Counted from the stretch's first letter, positions 1-10,951 are shown. The stretch: 64,000 nucleotides of DNA from Phytoseiulus persimilis (GCA_037576195.1 CM075104.1:1928775-1992774), one strand, 5' to 3'. A program made the numbers and translations. The notes: generated from the letters alone by a model not told the origin.

Positions 1-604
1 GCCAACGTATAGGCGAACAGAGTCAACTCCTCTAACCGGAAAAGAATTAGTTCAACAGGATCGGCGACGGCCATCAAGGCAGGCTCACTTCAGAGGGAGG
101 TATCCGAAATAATTCAAATGAAAGACAAGAGAACGGAATTGGTCGGTTGGAAATGTTGAGTTCATCGTGAGGAAACGGTATCGGGATCGATGAGGACGTC
201 CATCTAGAGCGCGGCCGAGATAGGCATACAATAGATCACTTGAGCGTACTTAAGCTATAGAAACATGGACTGTAGGGTCGCGATGTTATCTAGAGAAATG
301 TTGTTTGATTTCACCCGAATAGGTTCACGATTTTTGTATGTTTTGAAATACTTAGGGTGTGATGAGGACATTCACTGGTAGCTGTGACCGAGTGTCAGGG
401 GCAAGAGAGTTGATTGGAGGGAGGAGAAGCCAGACACGCGCTGGAAGAGGAGCGTATCTAGATAAGCTAGAGAAGAGAAACAGGTACTCAACGGCGAGCA
501 CGCGGAGTGCATATCGCGAGTGGAATAAAAGAGTGAGAACCCAAGAAGCCGCGTTGTTCATCGTTACAGTCTGTCTCAGAGAGTATCCGTCGGAGTCCCA
601 GTAG
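1..604. other. No gene recognised
   Basis: No coding exon, RNA gene or repeat that I recognise lies here. The stretch precedes the 45-bp tandem array. Open frames that cross into it from the array stay open only because the array unit is a multiple of three, so they are not taken as genes. Confidence 0.4.
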
Positions 605-1895
605 ATGACAAATCTGAGCATTACTTTCCAACTCTGGAGGGGTGATTCCGAGACCAATCTGAGCATTACTTTCCAACTCTGGAGGGTTGATTCCGGGACC
701 AATCTGACCATTACTCTCCAACTCTGGAGGGTAGATTCCGGGACCAATCTGAGCATCACTTTCCAACTCTGTAGGGGTGATTCCGAGACCAATCTGACCA
801 TAACTTTTCAAGCCTGGAGGGGTGATTCCGGGACCAATCTGAGCATTACTTTCCAACTCTGAAGGGGTGATTCCGAGACCAATTTGACCATTACTTTCCA
901 ACTCTGGAGGGGTGATTCTGAGACCAATCTGACCATTACCTTCCAACTCTGGAGGGGTGATTCTGAGACCAATCTGAGCATTACTTTCCAACTCTGGAGG
1001 GGTGATTCTGAGACCAATCTGACCATAACTTTTCAAGCCTGAAGGGGTGATTCCGGAACCAATCTGAGCATTACTTTCCAACTCTGGAGGAGTGATTCCG
1101 AGAACAATCTGACCATAACTTCTCAAGCCTGGAGGGGTGATTCCGAGACCAATCTGACCATAACTTTTCAAGCCTGGAAGGGTGATTCCGGGACCAATCT
1201 GAGCATTACTTTCCAAGCCTGGAGGGGTGATTCCGAGACCAATCTGAGCATTGCTTTCCAACTCTGGAGGGTAGATTCCGGGACCAATCTGAGCATCACT
1301 TTCCAACTCTGTAGGGGTGATTCCGAGACCAATCTGACCATAACTTTTCAAGCCTGGAGGGGTGATTCCGGGACCAATCTGAGCATTACTTTCCAACTCT
1401 GAAGGGGTGATTCCGAGACCAATTTGACCATTACTTTCCAACTCTGGAGGGGTGATTCTGAGACCAATCTGACCATTACCTTCCAACTCTGGAGGGGTGA
1501 TTCTGAGACCAATCTGAGCATTACTTTCCAACTCTGGGGGGGTGATTCTGAGACCAATCTGACCATAACTTTTCAAGCCTGAAGGGGTGATTCCGGAACC
1601 AATCTGAGCATTACTTTCCAACTCTGGAGGAGTGATTCCGAGACCAATCTGACCATAACTTCTCAAGCCTGGAGGGGTGATTCCGAGACCAATCTGACCA
1701 TAACTTTTCAAGCCTGGAAGGGTGATTCCGGGACCAATCTGAGCATTACTTTCCAAGCCTGGAGGGGTGATTCCGAGACCAATCTGAGCATTGCTTTCCA
1801 ACTCTGGAGGCGTGATTCCGGGACCAATCTGAGCTCTACTTTCTAACTCTGGAGGGGTGATTCCGAGACCAATTTAACCATACTTTTCAAAACCA
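605..1895. repeat. 45-bp tandem repeat array with 540-bp higher-order duplication
   Basis: About 28-29 head-to-tail copies of a 45-bp unit are seen; a core of the unit is CAATCTGAGCATTACTTTCC followed by a GGAGGGGTGATTCC block. Units differ at a few fixed positions (GAGCATT or GACCATA; CAACTCT or AAGCCTG). The order of variants in 721-1260 is repeated almost exactly in 1261-1800, which shows a 12-unit, 540-bp block duplicated in tandem. The unit is 15 codons, so several frames on both strands remain open; on the minus strand one frame reads as a 15-residue repeat of the type LESNAQIGLGITPPG. This is best read as a minisatellite, not a gene. Related units occur at 35.4 and 51.8 kb. The array follows directly the truncated 3' end of an R1-like LINE. 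Confidence 0.95.
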
Positions 1896-1924
1896 TGATG
1901 CTGATTCAGTGAAGAAAGTGAAAA

Positions 1925-3618
1925 GTGCTTCGATGCCACGGAACGCCGTCCAACCAAGAACGGCGCGGCCGGCTGGTTATATATAGTGAGGATAAGCTTT
2001 TTGGTCCACTGCCCTGTATCGGTATTCGCGTCCCACGTCTCGTGCCACCAGTCGAGGCAGTCGAGTTCCTGGTCTCGGCTTGTTTGTGTGCTATTCGTAT
2101 CTCTGTGGTTGAGTTAACGTAGTCTCAAATGCCAGGGGATACACCTGGAGAATACCAGTGCCGTCTTCGTAGAGATGGTGCGATATGCTCTGCTTATCCG
2201 CGGGGCGGTTATTCTTTGTGAGCTGAGAATTTCTTTGACGTAGGTTCTGTTTGAGAGTCTTCTGTACCAGGTTTGGTGGGCGTACTTGATCATGGACCAG
2301 GCTACGGATGCGAGGGTCTCCCTCTTCTCTTATTCCGCTCCGTGGGTGCGTGGCATAAGGGCGCAGAGGCGGTCTGATATCCTGCTTGCTTTGCTGGTTA
2401 TATTTTCAATGTGGGGGAGGAATGAGAGCTTAGTCTCAATGAAGACTCCTAGATATCTGACGATATTGCTCACGCAGATGGGCTGATTGTCACAGGTGAG
2501 AGATACTTCCTTGATTTTGTGCTTTCTACTGATGGAAATCGCTTCGGATTTGGAGGGAGCTATTTCGAGCCATCCTCCGTTAGCCATTCTGATACGATTT
2601 CAAGGGAGTCATTGGCGATTTTCTCGCACTTCCCCTCATCCGCTCCTCTGATGCCCAGGCAAATGTCATCTGTGTAGCCGGTGAGCTCGGATCCGTGAGG
2701 GAGAGAGATTCTGAAGAGGTTATCGTACATAATGTTCGATAATGTTGGACCCAGTATGGGCCTCTGGGGGAATCCGGCCGTTCTTTTCGTCGAGAATCGA
2801 ATGCATTTTTCATGTCTAGCAGGATGAGAATGAGGAGGTTTCTATTTTGACTGGTTTTAATCAGTTCCCTTCGAGGGCCTCCGAGAACTTTCGGGATTGC
2901 CATGGTCGTGGATTTTCCTCTTCGGAACCCGTATTGATTTTCATGTGAGAGGTTTCTTTCTGTCAGTTCGGCGGTGAAGCGGTTGTATATTATTCGTTCG
3001 AATGATTTAGAAAGTGTGATCAGCAAACAGATAGGTCGGTATGAGTTTGGGGCCTCCACAGGTTCTGCCGGTTTATGTATGAGCTCAGCCTCTGCTGTTC
3101 TCCATATGGCGGGGAAAATGGAGTCTCTGAGAAGCGAGATAGTGAGGGAGCAGTAGATTTTTGGGAATTCTTTCCATGATCAGTTTTGTGGCTTTGGCGG
3201 GTATACCATCCTGCCCTGGGGCTTCGTTCGAGGGGATTCCATCGGCGGTGTCCTTAACCTCGTTCTCTGTGATCTCGGGAAAAACTTGTTTTTTGTTCCT
3301 GTATTCCTTGCGATTTTCGGGTGCGCTGGGGAAAAGTGTGTGTATTGTGTCTATTAAGAGTGCGTCAGGTAGTTGAGTTCTGGGGATCCTGAGTTTGTCT
3401 GCTATGATTTTGTATCCTGTGTTCCAGGCGTACTTTTCCAAGTAATCGCAGAGTTTTTCCCATGTTTCCTTTTTCGATTTGAGTATCGATGTTCTCAGTT
3501 TGCTGCGTTGTTCGTCATACAGTGTTTTTTCCGAGTCTCTGGTTGTTGGGTCTGCTCTGGTGTATGTCCTTCTGGCCTTGGTGGAGAGTCTCCGGGCCTC
3601 GAAAACCTCTGCATTCAA
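1925..3618 (-). pseudogene. LINE A reverse transcriptase and C-terminal region (broken)
   Basis: Translated on the minus strand in three successive frames. Residues from 3618 to about 3085 form the linker between endonuclease and RT (…SNEAPGQDGIPAK). Residues 3059-2580 carry RT fingers and palm with NSYRPICLL, YGFRRGKST and LLDMKNAFDS. Near 2,665 the catalytic box reads GYTDDICL, a variant of the usual FADD/YADD with both aspartates kept. At 2587-2330 the frame VRYLGVFIETKLSF is the conserved region after the palm, and near 2,250-2,130 there is a thumb-like stretch ending in AYRTIS. At least two frameshifts and several stops break it. The C-terminal zinc finger normal for such ORF2 proteins is missing because the 45-bp array begins there. 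Confidence 0.85.
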
Positions 3619-4193
3619 CCAGTAGCTTCCTCTGTTTCGTGTTTGTGTCTTTATGTTCGATTTCCTGCAGGCGGTGTGTGTGATGTTCGCGAGGAGTTCT
3701 GCTGTGATGTTTGCTCGGGCGTTTGGAAGCTTTTCAATTTACATCGTGAACTTGACCGAGTCTATGTTTCTGTAGTTGTGTTTGTAGCGCTGTTTTTTTG
3801 TTCTGTGTGGGTCACGCGCTGTGATGTCGAATCTGATTTATTTGTGGTCGCTTAGGCTCTCGAGCTCCGGAAGGACGAACCAGTTTTTTTAGAGCGTGTT
3901 TGTGAATGTGAAGTCAATATGTGATCTCTGTTTCCCTCTTTCGAAAGTCGGTCTGTCCCTGGTGTTTGCAACCGTTAGGTCATTTGCTGCACACCACTCG
4001 AGGAGGAGTCGGCCTCTCCTGTTGGTGTACGCGCTGCCCCAGACTGCAGACGCCGAGTTCAAGTCCCTGAGATTATCATTCTTGTGTTAGGCGGTTGGTT
4101 GTGGAGGCTTACAGATATGTCGTGAAGTGTATTCAGAAACGTTTCGAGGGTTGTATTTGGTGACAGGTAGCAAATGTAGAGGGCGGTGTCATT

Positions 4194-4589
4194 CTACCTG
4201 GCCCACACAAAGCCGCCGCCTCTTCCTGTGTGAAATGGTGAGCTTGTTTTGATGAATCTTGAGGCTGCTGAGTCACTGTTGTCGGTTATCCGAGTGTTGT
4301 TGAGTGTCGCGATGTTTGGCTCTGAGACGGCCAAGATTTGTATTCGCTTTTCCAAACATAATTGTATTGCGAGGTCTTGTGCTGTTCGGCTCCGATTGAG
4401 GTTGATCTGAGGAACTCCGTTGAAATTACTGTTTTTGTGTTGTTTTGTGTTCATGGCTTGGTATTTGGGGTTGCTGCTCGTCGATTGTCGTCTATTGGTG
4501 GTGCTGTCTTGGTTTCCTGTGTCGTGTCCCACGTTTTTTTCCCGATACCTTTGATCTTTTCGGCAATGAGTTTCTTTTATTCCGGGCAT
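4194..4589 (-). pseudogene. LINE A apurinic-type endonuclease N-terminus
   Basis: The minus-strand reading has INLNRSRTAQDLAIQ, then ILAVSEPNIA and GRGGGFVWA. These match the start of the R1-type endonuclease domain, in which the element's second protein opens with an Asn-x-Asn-Arg motif and a conserved SEPN-like glutamate region. The remaining catalytic half between about 4,190 and 3,620 is not in one open frame. This enzyme nicks the target site for target-primed reverse transcription. The frame overlaps the end of the ORF1-like zinc-knuckle region, as is usual in these elements. Confidence 0.75.
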
Positions 4590-4599
4590 TCTCTAGATG

Positions 4600-5575
4600 C
4601 GCTGAAGCTTTTTGCAGTTGCTAAGGTGTCCGAGTTTGAGGCAGTTGAAGCATAGTGTGAGAGTGTTTTTTTCGGTAACCCTGCAGAAGTTCCATCCAAT
4701 TATCATGTCCGTACCCCTCAGGATCGTCTCAGCGGACCCTGGAAGTCCAGCTACCGTTGGCGGGTTTTTCGGCTCAGAGACTTTGATTGGTTCGTCGCGT
4801 TGAGTTTGTTCCCGTATCCGAGTTTCTATTTCTCTTTCGTCCGCAGCCCCATCCAGATCATTTATTATAATGATGATGAGTTGACTCTGAAACTCTGATA
4901 AGTTCTGTGAGGCCAGTTGATGCTCCTGGAGTTTCTTCCCTTGTTTTCATCAGAATGTTTCCCCTTTCGTTTCAGTAGTCCTCCGTATGTCAAGTCCTGC
5001 TGGGGCTGCTCATATTGATCACTCTATATTTTTGAGCATATCGGCGTCTGTTTTCCCCTCTGTTTTATTGATGATTAGGCTCCTGTCTTCTGTATTTCTT
5101 TTCGTTTTCCTCCCGGACCTGCCTTTTGTGCAGAAGTCCGCTTTGTGGGTTGTGGGATTCAGACAGCATTCAATGATTTCAGTGGCTAGTTCTGAGCTGA
5201 TATCTTTCGTGATGTGGATTGTGAGATGCCAGTCCGGGTTTTCTAGTTCGTTGACGATTCTATTCAGGGCTGTGGTTGTTTCTTTTGTGGAACGACGTTT
5301 CTAATTCGTGGGCTGTTTTGCTGAGAGTTCCTTCTTCATCATCCGGGCTTTCCTGTCTGAGAGTCACGCTGGTCCTGTTCTTCTTGTTACATTTCGTAGA
5401 GTTTCTTTGTGATTCTGGGGTACATTGGGCCCAAGCGTTTCATTGTATCCATATCTTTTTGTTGTCTTCGTTGATGATGAGGATTCTATCTGAGGGGGCC
5501 AGAATGCTATGTATTTCTGAGTGGAGTAGTGCGGTTCCTCCAGTTTGTGCATCGGTATGGCGATTCGATTCCTCC
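4600..5575 (-). pseudogene. LINE A ORF1-like (Gag-type) region with zinc knuckle
   Basis: The minus strand near 4,700-4,620 encodes CFNCLKLGHLSNC preceded by GWNFCRV, close to a CCHC zinc knuckle but with one residue fewer between the His and the last Cys than is standard. A second Cys-rich piece (SRECPGIKETHC) follows in another frame, so a frameshift separates the knuckles. Upstream to about 5,590 the sequence is charged and polar but broken by stops. This would be the nucleic-acid-binding ORF1 protein of LINE A. Confidence 0.6.
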
Positions 5576-5629
5576 GCAATGCATGGTTCATTGGTTCTGA
5601 TTTTTGTATTTATGAATCAACTTTTCGAT

Positions 5630-6870
5630 TCAGGCGCGAGCATGCTGAGCGGATCCTTTCTTTTTGCGTTCCCATTCTCCGGGAAGTCGCTTAGCCTTGT
5701 TCACGAAAGAATGATTCAGCTCGCTGCTTAGGCTGAGGCGAGCTGCGGCGAGCTGAGGTCTTCGTTGGTCTAGTACGTAGAATTCTTTGCATCCGAAGAT
5801 CACGTGTGCGATTGTTTTGGGGTGAAATCCACATCGGTCGCAGAATGTGTCTGGGCAGCTAGGAAAATAGTATTATGACATTTTGTTGGGACGGTTCCAG
5901 CCCCGCTAGGGCTAGTAGGGAGGATCCACTACTATTGTCATATATGCGGGTGATTGTGGTTCTTGACTCTTTGTGGCAGCTCGAGAGTGGATATCTTTCT
6001 CATCTCGTCTCCCAAAGCCTTATCCTGTATGGTCTTAACTTTTTCGGATCGCTTCCGGTAGTAGACTCCAAGAGTGCTTGGTTGAAATTCGCAATCGAAT
6101 TTGGTTCTGAGAACTCCCATTCTAAGGTAGGCTTTTTTTGGCTTTCTTGTAGCTCAATTGCATCAAGTAGCATTTTGGGCCATCTCGGGTCCGGCGTTGA
6201 GCGGATCCTCGCGAAATACTTGAGCTTACTTTCGGCTTCCCTCGCTTCGAAGGAGCTCCAGATCAGCTCTGATGAGAGATATTCGTCTGCGACCTTCCAT
6301 CCTGGTATACCCAGTGTCCATCGCGCTGCCTCGCGCTGGGCTTCCTCCAGTTCGTTCACTGTGCTAGCTGTCATCACGGTGACAGCGTGTGCGTATGTGA
6401 TTTTCGGGACAGCGACGCCTTTCCAGAATGTTTTGGACAATTCAAACTTGTTGAATCCCCATGGTGTCTGGGCGTGCATCTGGTGGAGGACTTTCTTCGC
6501 ATCCGTCTTCCATTTCTCTTCTTGCTTGGAGAGGTAGTTGGAGTCGTCACTCAGGGTGACATATCTCTCGACATGTGTGCTCTCGGCTGACAGGCAGGGC
6601 TTCGCCTTGTATCTGGAGGCCGTCGCAGTCGCCAACCGGATGGTTTGAGAACACAACCACTGCACTCTTCGCGGGGTTGAAGGTCAATCTTCTTACCGTT
6701 CCGAATGCCGAGGCGATGATGAGAAGCTCTTGTAGATCCTTGCGGTTGTGTGCAAGTAGCACTATGTCATCCGCAAAGAACAACCCGGGTAGCACGAAGT
6801 GTTTTGGCTCCCGAGGATTCCAAAAGTTTCCTCGCCGCCTGATTCGAAATCCGCGCTTACTTTCAATCGG
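5630..6870 (-). pseudogene. LINE B reverse transcriptase palm to C-terminal zinc finger
   Basis: The minus-strand translation carries the catalytic box FFADDIVLLAH near 6,780, then RLTFNPAKSAVVVFSN, SDDSNYLSKQEEKW and FWKGVAVPKITYAHAV, the usual order for the back half of a LINE RT. The C-terminus near 5,850-5,810 has CDRCGFHPKTIAHVIFGC, a C-x2-C…H…C zinc finger as in I/R1-like ORF2 proteins. The frame ends at a stop near 5,633. A frameshift lies near 6,550, between the palm and the following segment. Confidence 0.85.
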
Positions 6871-7059
6871 TCGTTTCTCTTTGCTTTGTGTTCTCTCTTT
6901 GTTCCTCGACTTGATTTTTCTGATTTGGAGGCAGATATCGCTCGCTCCCTTCTTGATTTCTAACCTGGTGTTCGGGCATTGTACTCCACACATGTGTTCG
7001 AGTTTATTGGCTGCTTCTAGCAGGCTACCGATTTCTCTGCTGATCCTGTCGGTTTTTGG

Positions 7060-7997
7060 CAAGGTTTCGGCTTCTGGGGCGGAGGAGAGTTTTTTCCTCT
7101 TGTTGCTCTCCTTCTTCGGGGTTTTGAATTCGTGTGCTTCTTCTGACTAACTATTCTCGATCCCCATTTCGATATTTTGGGCTGTTCCGTCTGTGTTTCC
7201 TACTCGCTCATCTATTTCTTGGTTTTGGCTAATAGCTGGTGGGGAGCGCGGCAAGGCCGTCTTGGGGGCCAAGGGGTTTTCCTCCGTCTCGAGTCTGATG
7301 GTTTTTTGATTACGAGTTGCCGTAGGGATCCTTGTGGGGGTTAAGAACGTTTCGTTCGAAAGCTCTCGTTTGTGTTTGTTGTCTGTTCACGGTGCGGCTC
7401 TGTCTGTTCGGCGTGTGGTGTGATTTGTTCGGTGATTTTGAGTGCCGCCTCAGACGACTGGGCGGAAAAGCGTGTCTCACCATCCGGGCGACCGGTTTGG
7501 GGTGGTTCGGCTGTGAATTTTGTCGAGTACGATGATTTAACGATTCTCAAAGTTGGAGCGATGCCAAATGCGACTGGTCACATTCGCGTCGTCGGATGGA
7601 TTTCGTTTGGTGACCCAGCTTCCCACACTTGTAGCTAGCTCTTTCTCTCGGGGCCGGGTTACATCTCGCCGCGATATGCCCTATTCCTTGGCATCGCTAG
7701 CATTGAGGATCGTTGTGCCAATTCTGCATGATTGCCAGCCGAGTTCTACAAACTTCTGCTTGATGATCTTATCCGCGTCTGGTCTGCTCAGTCGGATGAG
7801 GGCTGACCGGTCTCCTCTCTCGTTGTTTCGTATGGGTCCGACCCTGATGATTTCATCCTCTTGGGTATGCTGCAGAATTTGAACTTTTGTCTCCTCACAA
7901 GGTTCTCACCTTGCTCGCAATTGGGAGGAACAGAAACCGCATGTAGTGACAACGGCTCCCGTGGCTGCGCACGATGAGAGTTGCAGGAAGCCCACAC
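7060..7997 (-). pseudogene. LINE B ORF1-like region
   Basis: The minus strand has ALIRLSRPDADKIIKQKF and GWQSCRI near 7,800-7,700, followed near 7,640 by YKCGKLGHQTKS. This looks like a CCHC zinc knuckle whose first and last cysteines are mutated (Ser and Ile at those places). The arrangement matches ORF1 proteins of arthropod LINEs. Stops interrupt it. Downstream it passes into a basic stretch (about 7,060-6,840) and then the RT, with no endonuclease between. Confidence 0.55.
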
Positions 7998-8000
7998 ATG

Positions 8001-10457
8001 GTCACGAGGCTCACGTCAGAATACGAGTCGTACCGTTGCCCTCATTTCGATCCGTAGAGTTCGACCCCCTATCATAAGTCATTACCAATGTCACATGCTA
8101 CAGCTCCTCGAGTCAGGAATGCTAGAATCGGGGCTCAACACCATGACTGGGATGAGTCGACGTCAAGTGTTCCTCGTGAACTCGATCAGAATGTTCCTCT
8201 CCTGGTGATAATTTTGGTCTGGCCTAAGTTTTCCCGGGCCTGAATATGGAACGAACCCTGGGGAGTCGCGATGAGAGGAAACGGAATCGAGATTCGATTC
8301 TGCGGTCGCGGGAAGTTCGCTTGCTGTAAGCCGGTTCAGGCAACGCAGCTGATCCGGGGGCTGACGACCGGGCTCTTGGATTTTGCTTCCAAGAACGCAT
8401 CGCTGCGAAGGTAATCGGGAAGGGATGATGACATAATTATCCTTCTCTTCACGGAAGACGACCAGGTGGTTTCCGACCGAGATGCATATCGGAGCCGCCA
8501 AGCCACGCTGATCTGGGTGACCGGAAAGGAGTCATGATGTAGCATATTTCTTCAGTCGAAGAACTCGGCGTAGTCTCCATGCTGACGGGGAAGATTGGTT
8601 CTCCTAGTTCGTAGAGGTCAGTGGCGTAGTCAGGGAAAAAGCTGAGCAGGATTTCAGTCTCTCCAGAATGCGTGGAAGGTTGATGGATGAAGGCAATTTT
8701 GGGCCCGCTCTCAAGAGAGATCCTGGCTACGCCACTGACAGTGGCGGCCGAGAGTTTTATTCACGTCGAAGGCTATTCTCCTTGTTTATTTTCTTTCGTT
8801 TCTCGGCGAATCGTTTTGTCCTCTCCACGCGCCACAACCTTTGCCGCTTTTCAGTGAATCATCGATGCAATCGCCGAGCCAAAACATCCAACAACGAGAA
8901 GCTACATCCCAGTTCAATCCGATAGGAAAACATTGAGATCCTTCAGCACCGCTTCGATGAGTTTTATATCAGTTGCCCGCTGTCAAATCTCACAGCTGGT
9001 TCCATCTTGTACCGAAGAAGCAATTTTGTGGGAGTATCGAAAAGACGATGAGCGTCTATCGATGTGAGATATCTCAAGCACCGTCAGTCAATCATTGAAA
9101 TCGAGCTTGTGGATGAACGATATGCGGAAGAATCGCCTGTTTAGAGTCGTTATCGCTTCTAACGACTTTAGTCTTAATGGGCTGTCATGTCAATATCCGC
9201 TCAAGTACAGATCGTCCAAAATCGATTCCTCAACGACGCAGAAAATGGGACGAGAACATCAGCAGTCTCGAATGTGGAAAAACATACTGCTCCGAGCTTG
9301 TGAGTATTCTGATTTCACACGATTCAGCCGTTCGTTCAACCTCAGAAACTTGGAAGTAATGTGGTTGATTGATGACTGTTCGTCACGAAGAAGGAAAAAA
9401 CGTCAAGTCTCCTTATTCACCATTTCCATCAAATGAAGATTGTGGCGACATGAAGGGAGTGAGATGAGGAGTAGGCGTCTATACGCCCAGGAAAATCAAC
9501 GCATCATCCCACTTTAGAGCCGTAGATTGAGTTATTTAGTCTACAAAATATGTCCACTTCACTGGACAACGAACGAGCTGCCAGCTTGTTACAGCCCTTG
9601 CCTAGCTCCTGTTGTGTCAGTAACCCTCCTCGGCTGTACACTGGCACCCTATACCAGATTTTGAGCAGAATACTGTTTTGACTCTCTCCCGCCGCTCCTT
9701 GGCCGCGTCGCAGGAGCGGCCAGCGGAGCATCTCCGAACATTTTCCAGACCGAGTCAGTTGGAGGGTTCATATTCGGGGTTTCGCTGCTCGAATAAACGA
9801 GCTCCGTTCCAGGGGCCTTCACGGCTGACAAATTCGACTCCGATGGATGCGGTGCTGAGACATTTTCATCCGCCGGGACCGGCACAACACTTTATCAGGA
9901 ACCTTCGGGTTGGAAACGATCCGATGGAATGAGCGTTCCGATGATCTTTCGGGCCCGCGTCGTGTTGTTACCGAAACATTTCTCGGTGATAGTCGCCGGC
10001 AAATATCTGTCTGCTAGCTGACGTCATTGTTGACTCGTTTCGTAGACTTCCATCGCACAGGGAGCTCGCACTTCTCTAAGCGCTGCCGAGCGTTGCGTCT
10101 GGCAGCTCGCCATGTCTTTGCTCTAACTCGTTTGCCCAAAGTATTCAATCATTGTTCGCCATGATCTGTTGCGGCTGAGGTGTCTATTCTGGGAACGGTG
10201 AACGCGCTCAGCTGAAGGAAGCTGAGCCTCTGTGAGCCGTGCTCGTTTCCTCAGATTGCGCTCGCATGGCTCCGAAATATTATTCTTCACTTAACGTGCT
10301 AGAAAATTAGAAGCAATGGATCATCGTGTGATAGACAGGCAGCCGGAAGTGAACGGAGCAACTCGAGAATGGACGCGAGTGGCGAGCGGCGGTCTTCAGG
10401 AGCGCCATATGCCTCTCGCATCGTTGATCTCAACGAAATCTACCTCCGAAGATAACA
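8001..10457. other. No gene recognised; one small hAT-like element inside
   Basis: Apart from the small inverted-repeat element at 8,619-8,737, I recognise nothing here. Short open frames on both strands show no family motif and no convincing splice-linked exons. Confidence 0.4.
8619..8737. mobile_element. Miniature inverted-repeat element, hAT-like ends
   Basis: The segment begins CAGTGGCGTAGTCAGG and ends CCTGGCTACGCCACTG, so its ends are inverted repeats of about 16 bp with one mismatch. CAGTGGCGTAGC-type termini are common in hAT elements of animals. A clean 8-bp target duplication is not visible. At 119 bp it encodes nothing. A related terminus is seen at 59,500-59,515. Confidence 0.65.
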
Positions 10458-10927
10458 CCCGACAAAAAAAGAATTCGCGTAACAGAGAAGCTGAAACCTA
10501 GTTTGGAGTAAGTCGAGGTCGTAGATTCGGAATTTCTAAACCGTTTCCTCGGATTCGCTCTAGTTTTCCTGTTATTCTAATTTTTCGGATTTGCGTGATT
10601 TTTTTTTCTGTTGGATTTTTTTATCTCTGCCAGGGAGTGAGCCAGACTCATGAACATTTCGGAGCATGTAGACATATCGCAGAACTATCCCTGGTTGGAA
10701 GTTTCGTGCGATTTGGAGCCACGGTCTCTGAGCTAGGAGAGATCGAACGTCAATTTTCGTCGGAGAACACCGAAAAGTTTCCTCTTCTTCAGCCGATGAC
10801 TAAAAAAGTATCGTTCCCACAACCAGCTTCCGTTGAGCTTTTTGATAGCAATTCCGTTTACGAACATTTTGAGACAAAGTTGATAGTGATCGGATAATCC
10901 ATTCAGTTTTCATCCGCAAAAAACTGT
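10458..10927. repeat. Left long terminal inverted repeat
   Basis: The arm pairs with the right arm at 11,915-12,289. Matching landmarks include GAGCCACGGTC at about 10,718, matched in reverse complement at 12,113-12,123; TTTTGAGACAAA at 10,868, matched by TTTGTCTCAAAA near 11,961; and the ATCTCTGC run at 10,623 against 12,208. Any open frame here on the + strand is repeat sequence rather than a gene. On the minus strand an IKKLNG-containing frame is open both here and in the second copy. Confidence 0.85.
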
Positions 10928-10951
10928 CCACAAGGAAATCTCCTCGAGCAC

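Larger units (their letters stand above)
1900..5580 (-). mobile_element. R1-clade-like non-LTR retrotransposon (LINE A), degenerate
   Basis: On the minus strand the pieces of one LINE follow in order. An ORF1-like stretch with a zinc-knuckle motif (about 5.6-4.6 kb) is followed by the start of an endonuclease (4589-4194), a linker and reverse transcriptase (3618-2330), and the thumb and C-terminal region (about 2300-1920). The reading frame is broken by frameshifts and stops, so the copy is inactive. The order of domains, the QYGFRRGKST motif, a GPTLSNIMYDNL stretch and the later AYRTIS stretch resemble the R1/LOA group of arthropod LINEs. The 3' end is cut off by the 45-bp array, and the 5' end lies against the 3' end of another LINE near 5,580. 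Clade assignment is by motif recognition only. Confidence 0.85.
5575..8000 (-). mobile_element. Non-LTR retrotransposon (LINE B), internally deleted
   Basis: On the minus strand an ORF1-like region with a degraded zinc knuckle (about 7,990-7,060) runs directly into the palm of a reverse transcriptase (about 6,800) and then its C-terminal region (to about 5,635). The endonuclease and the RT fingers are missing, so the copy has a large internal deletion. The RT shares the run LTFNPxKSAVVV with the LINE at 12.3-15.2 kb, showing the same family. The 3' tail matches a fragment at 58.45-58.79 kb, which places the element end near 5,575-5,585. Confidence 0.8.

Noticed and set aside
488-1801. 437-residue minus-strand open frame made of 15-residue repeats
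   Set aside because: It is a by-product of the 45-bp tandem array: other frames on both strands are open too, and it only runs as far as the array plus a short tail.
605-1895. CRISPR-like array
   Set aside because: Units are contiguous 45-bp tandem repeats without unique spacers, in a eukaryotic context with intron-bearing genes.
8240-8270. Second tRNA-like B box (reverse of AACGAACCCTGGG)
   Set aside because: The motif differs from the B-box consensus (GGTTCGTTCC) and nothing else tRNA-like surrounds it.
10595-10897. 100-residue + strand frame as a gene
   Set aside because: It lies wholly in the left inverted repeat of the long-TIR element and is not conserved in the second copy.
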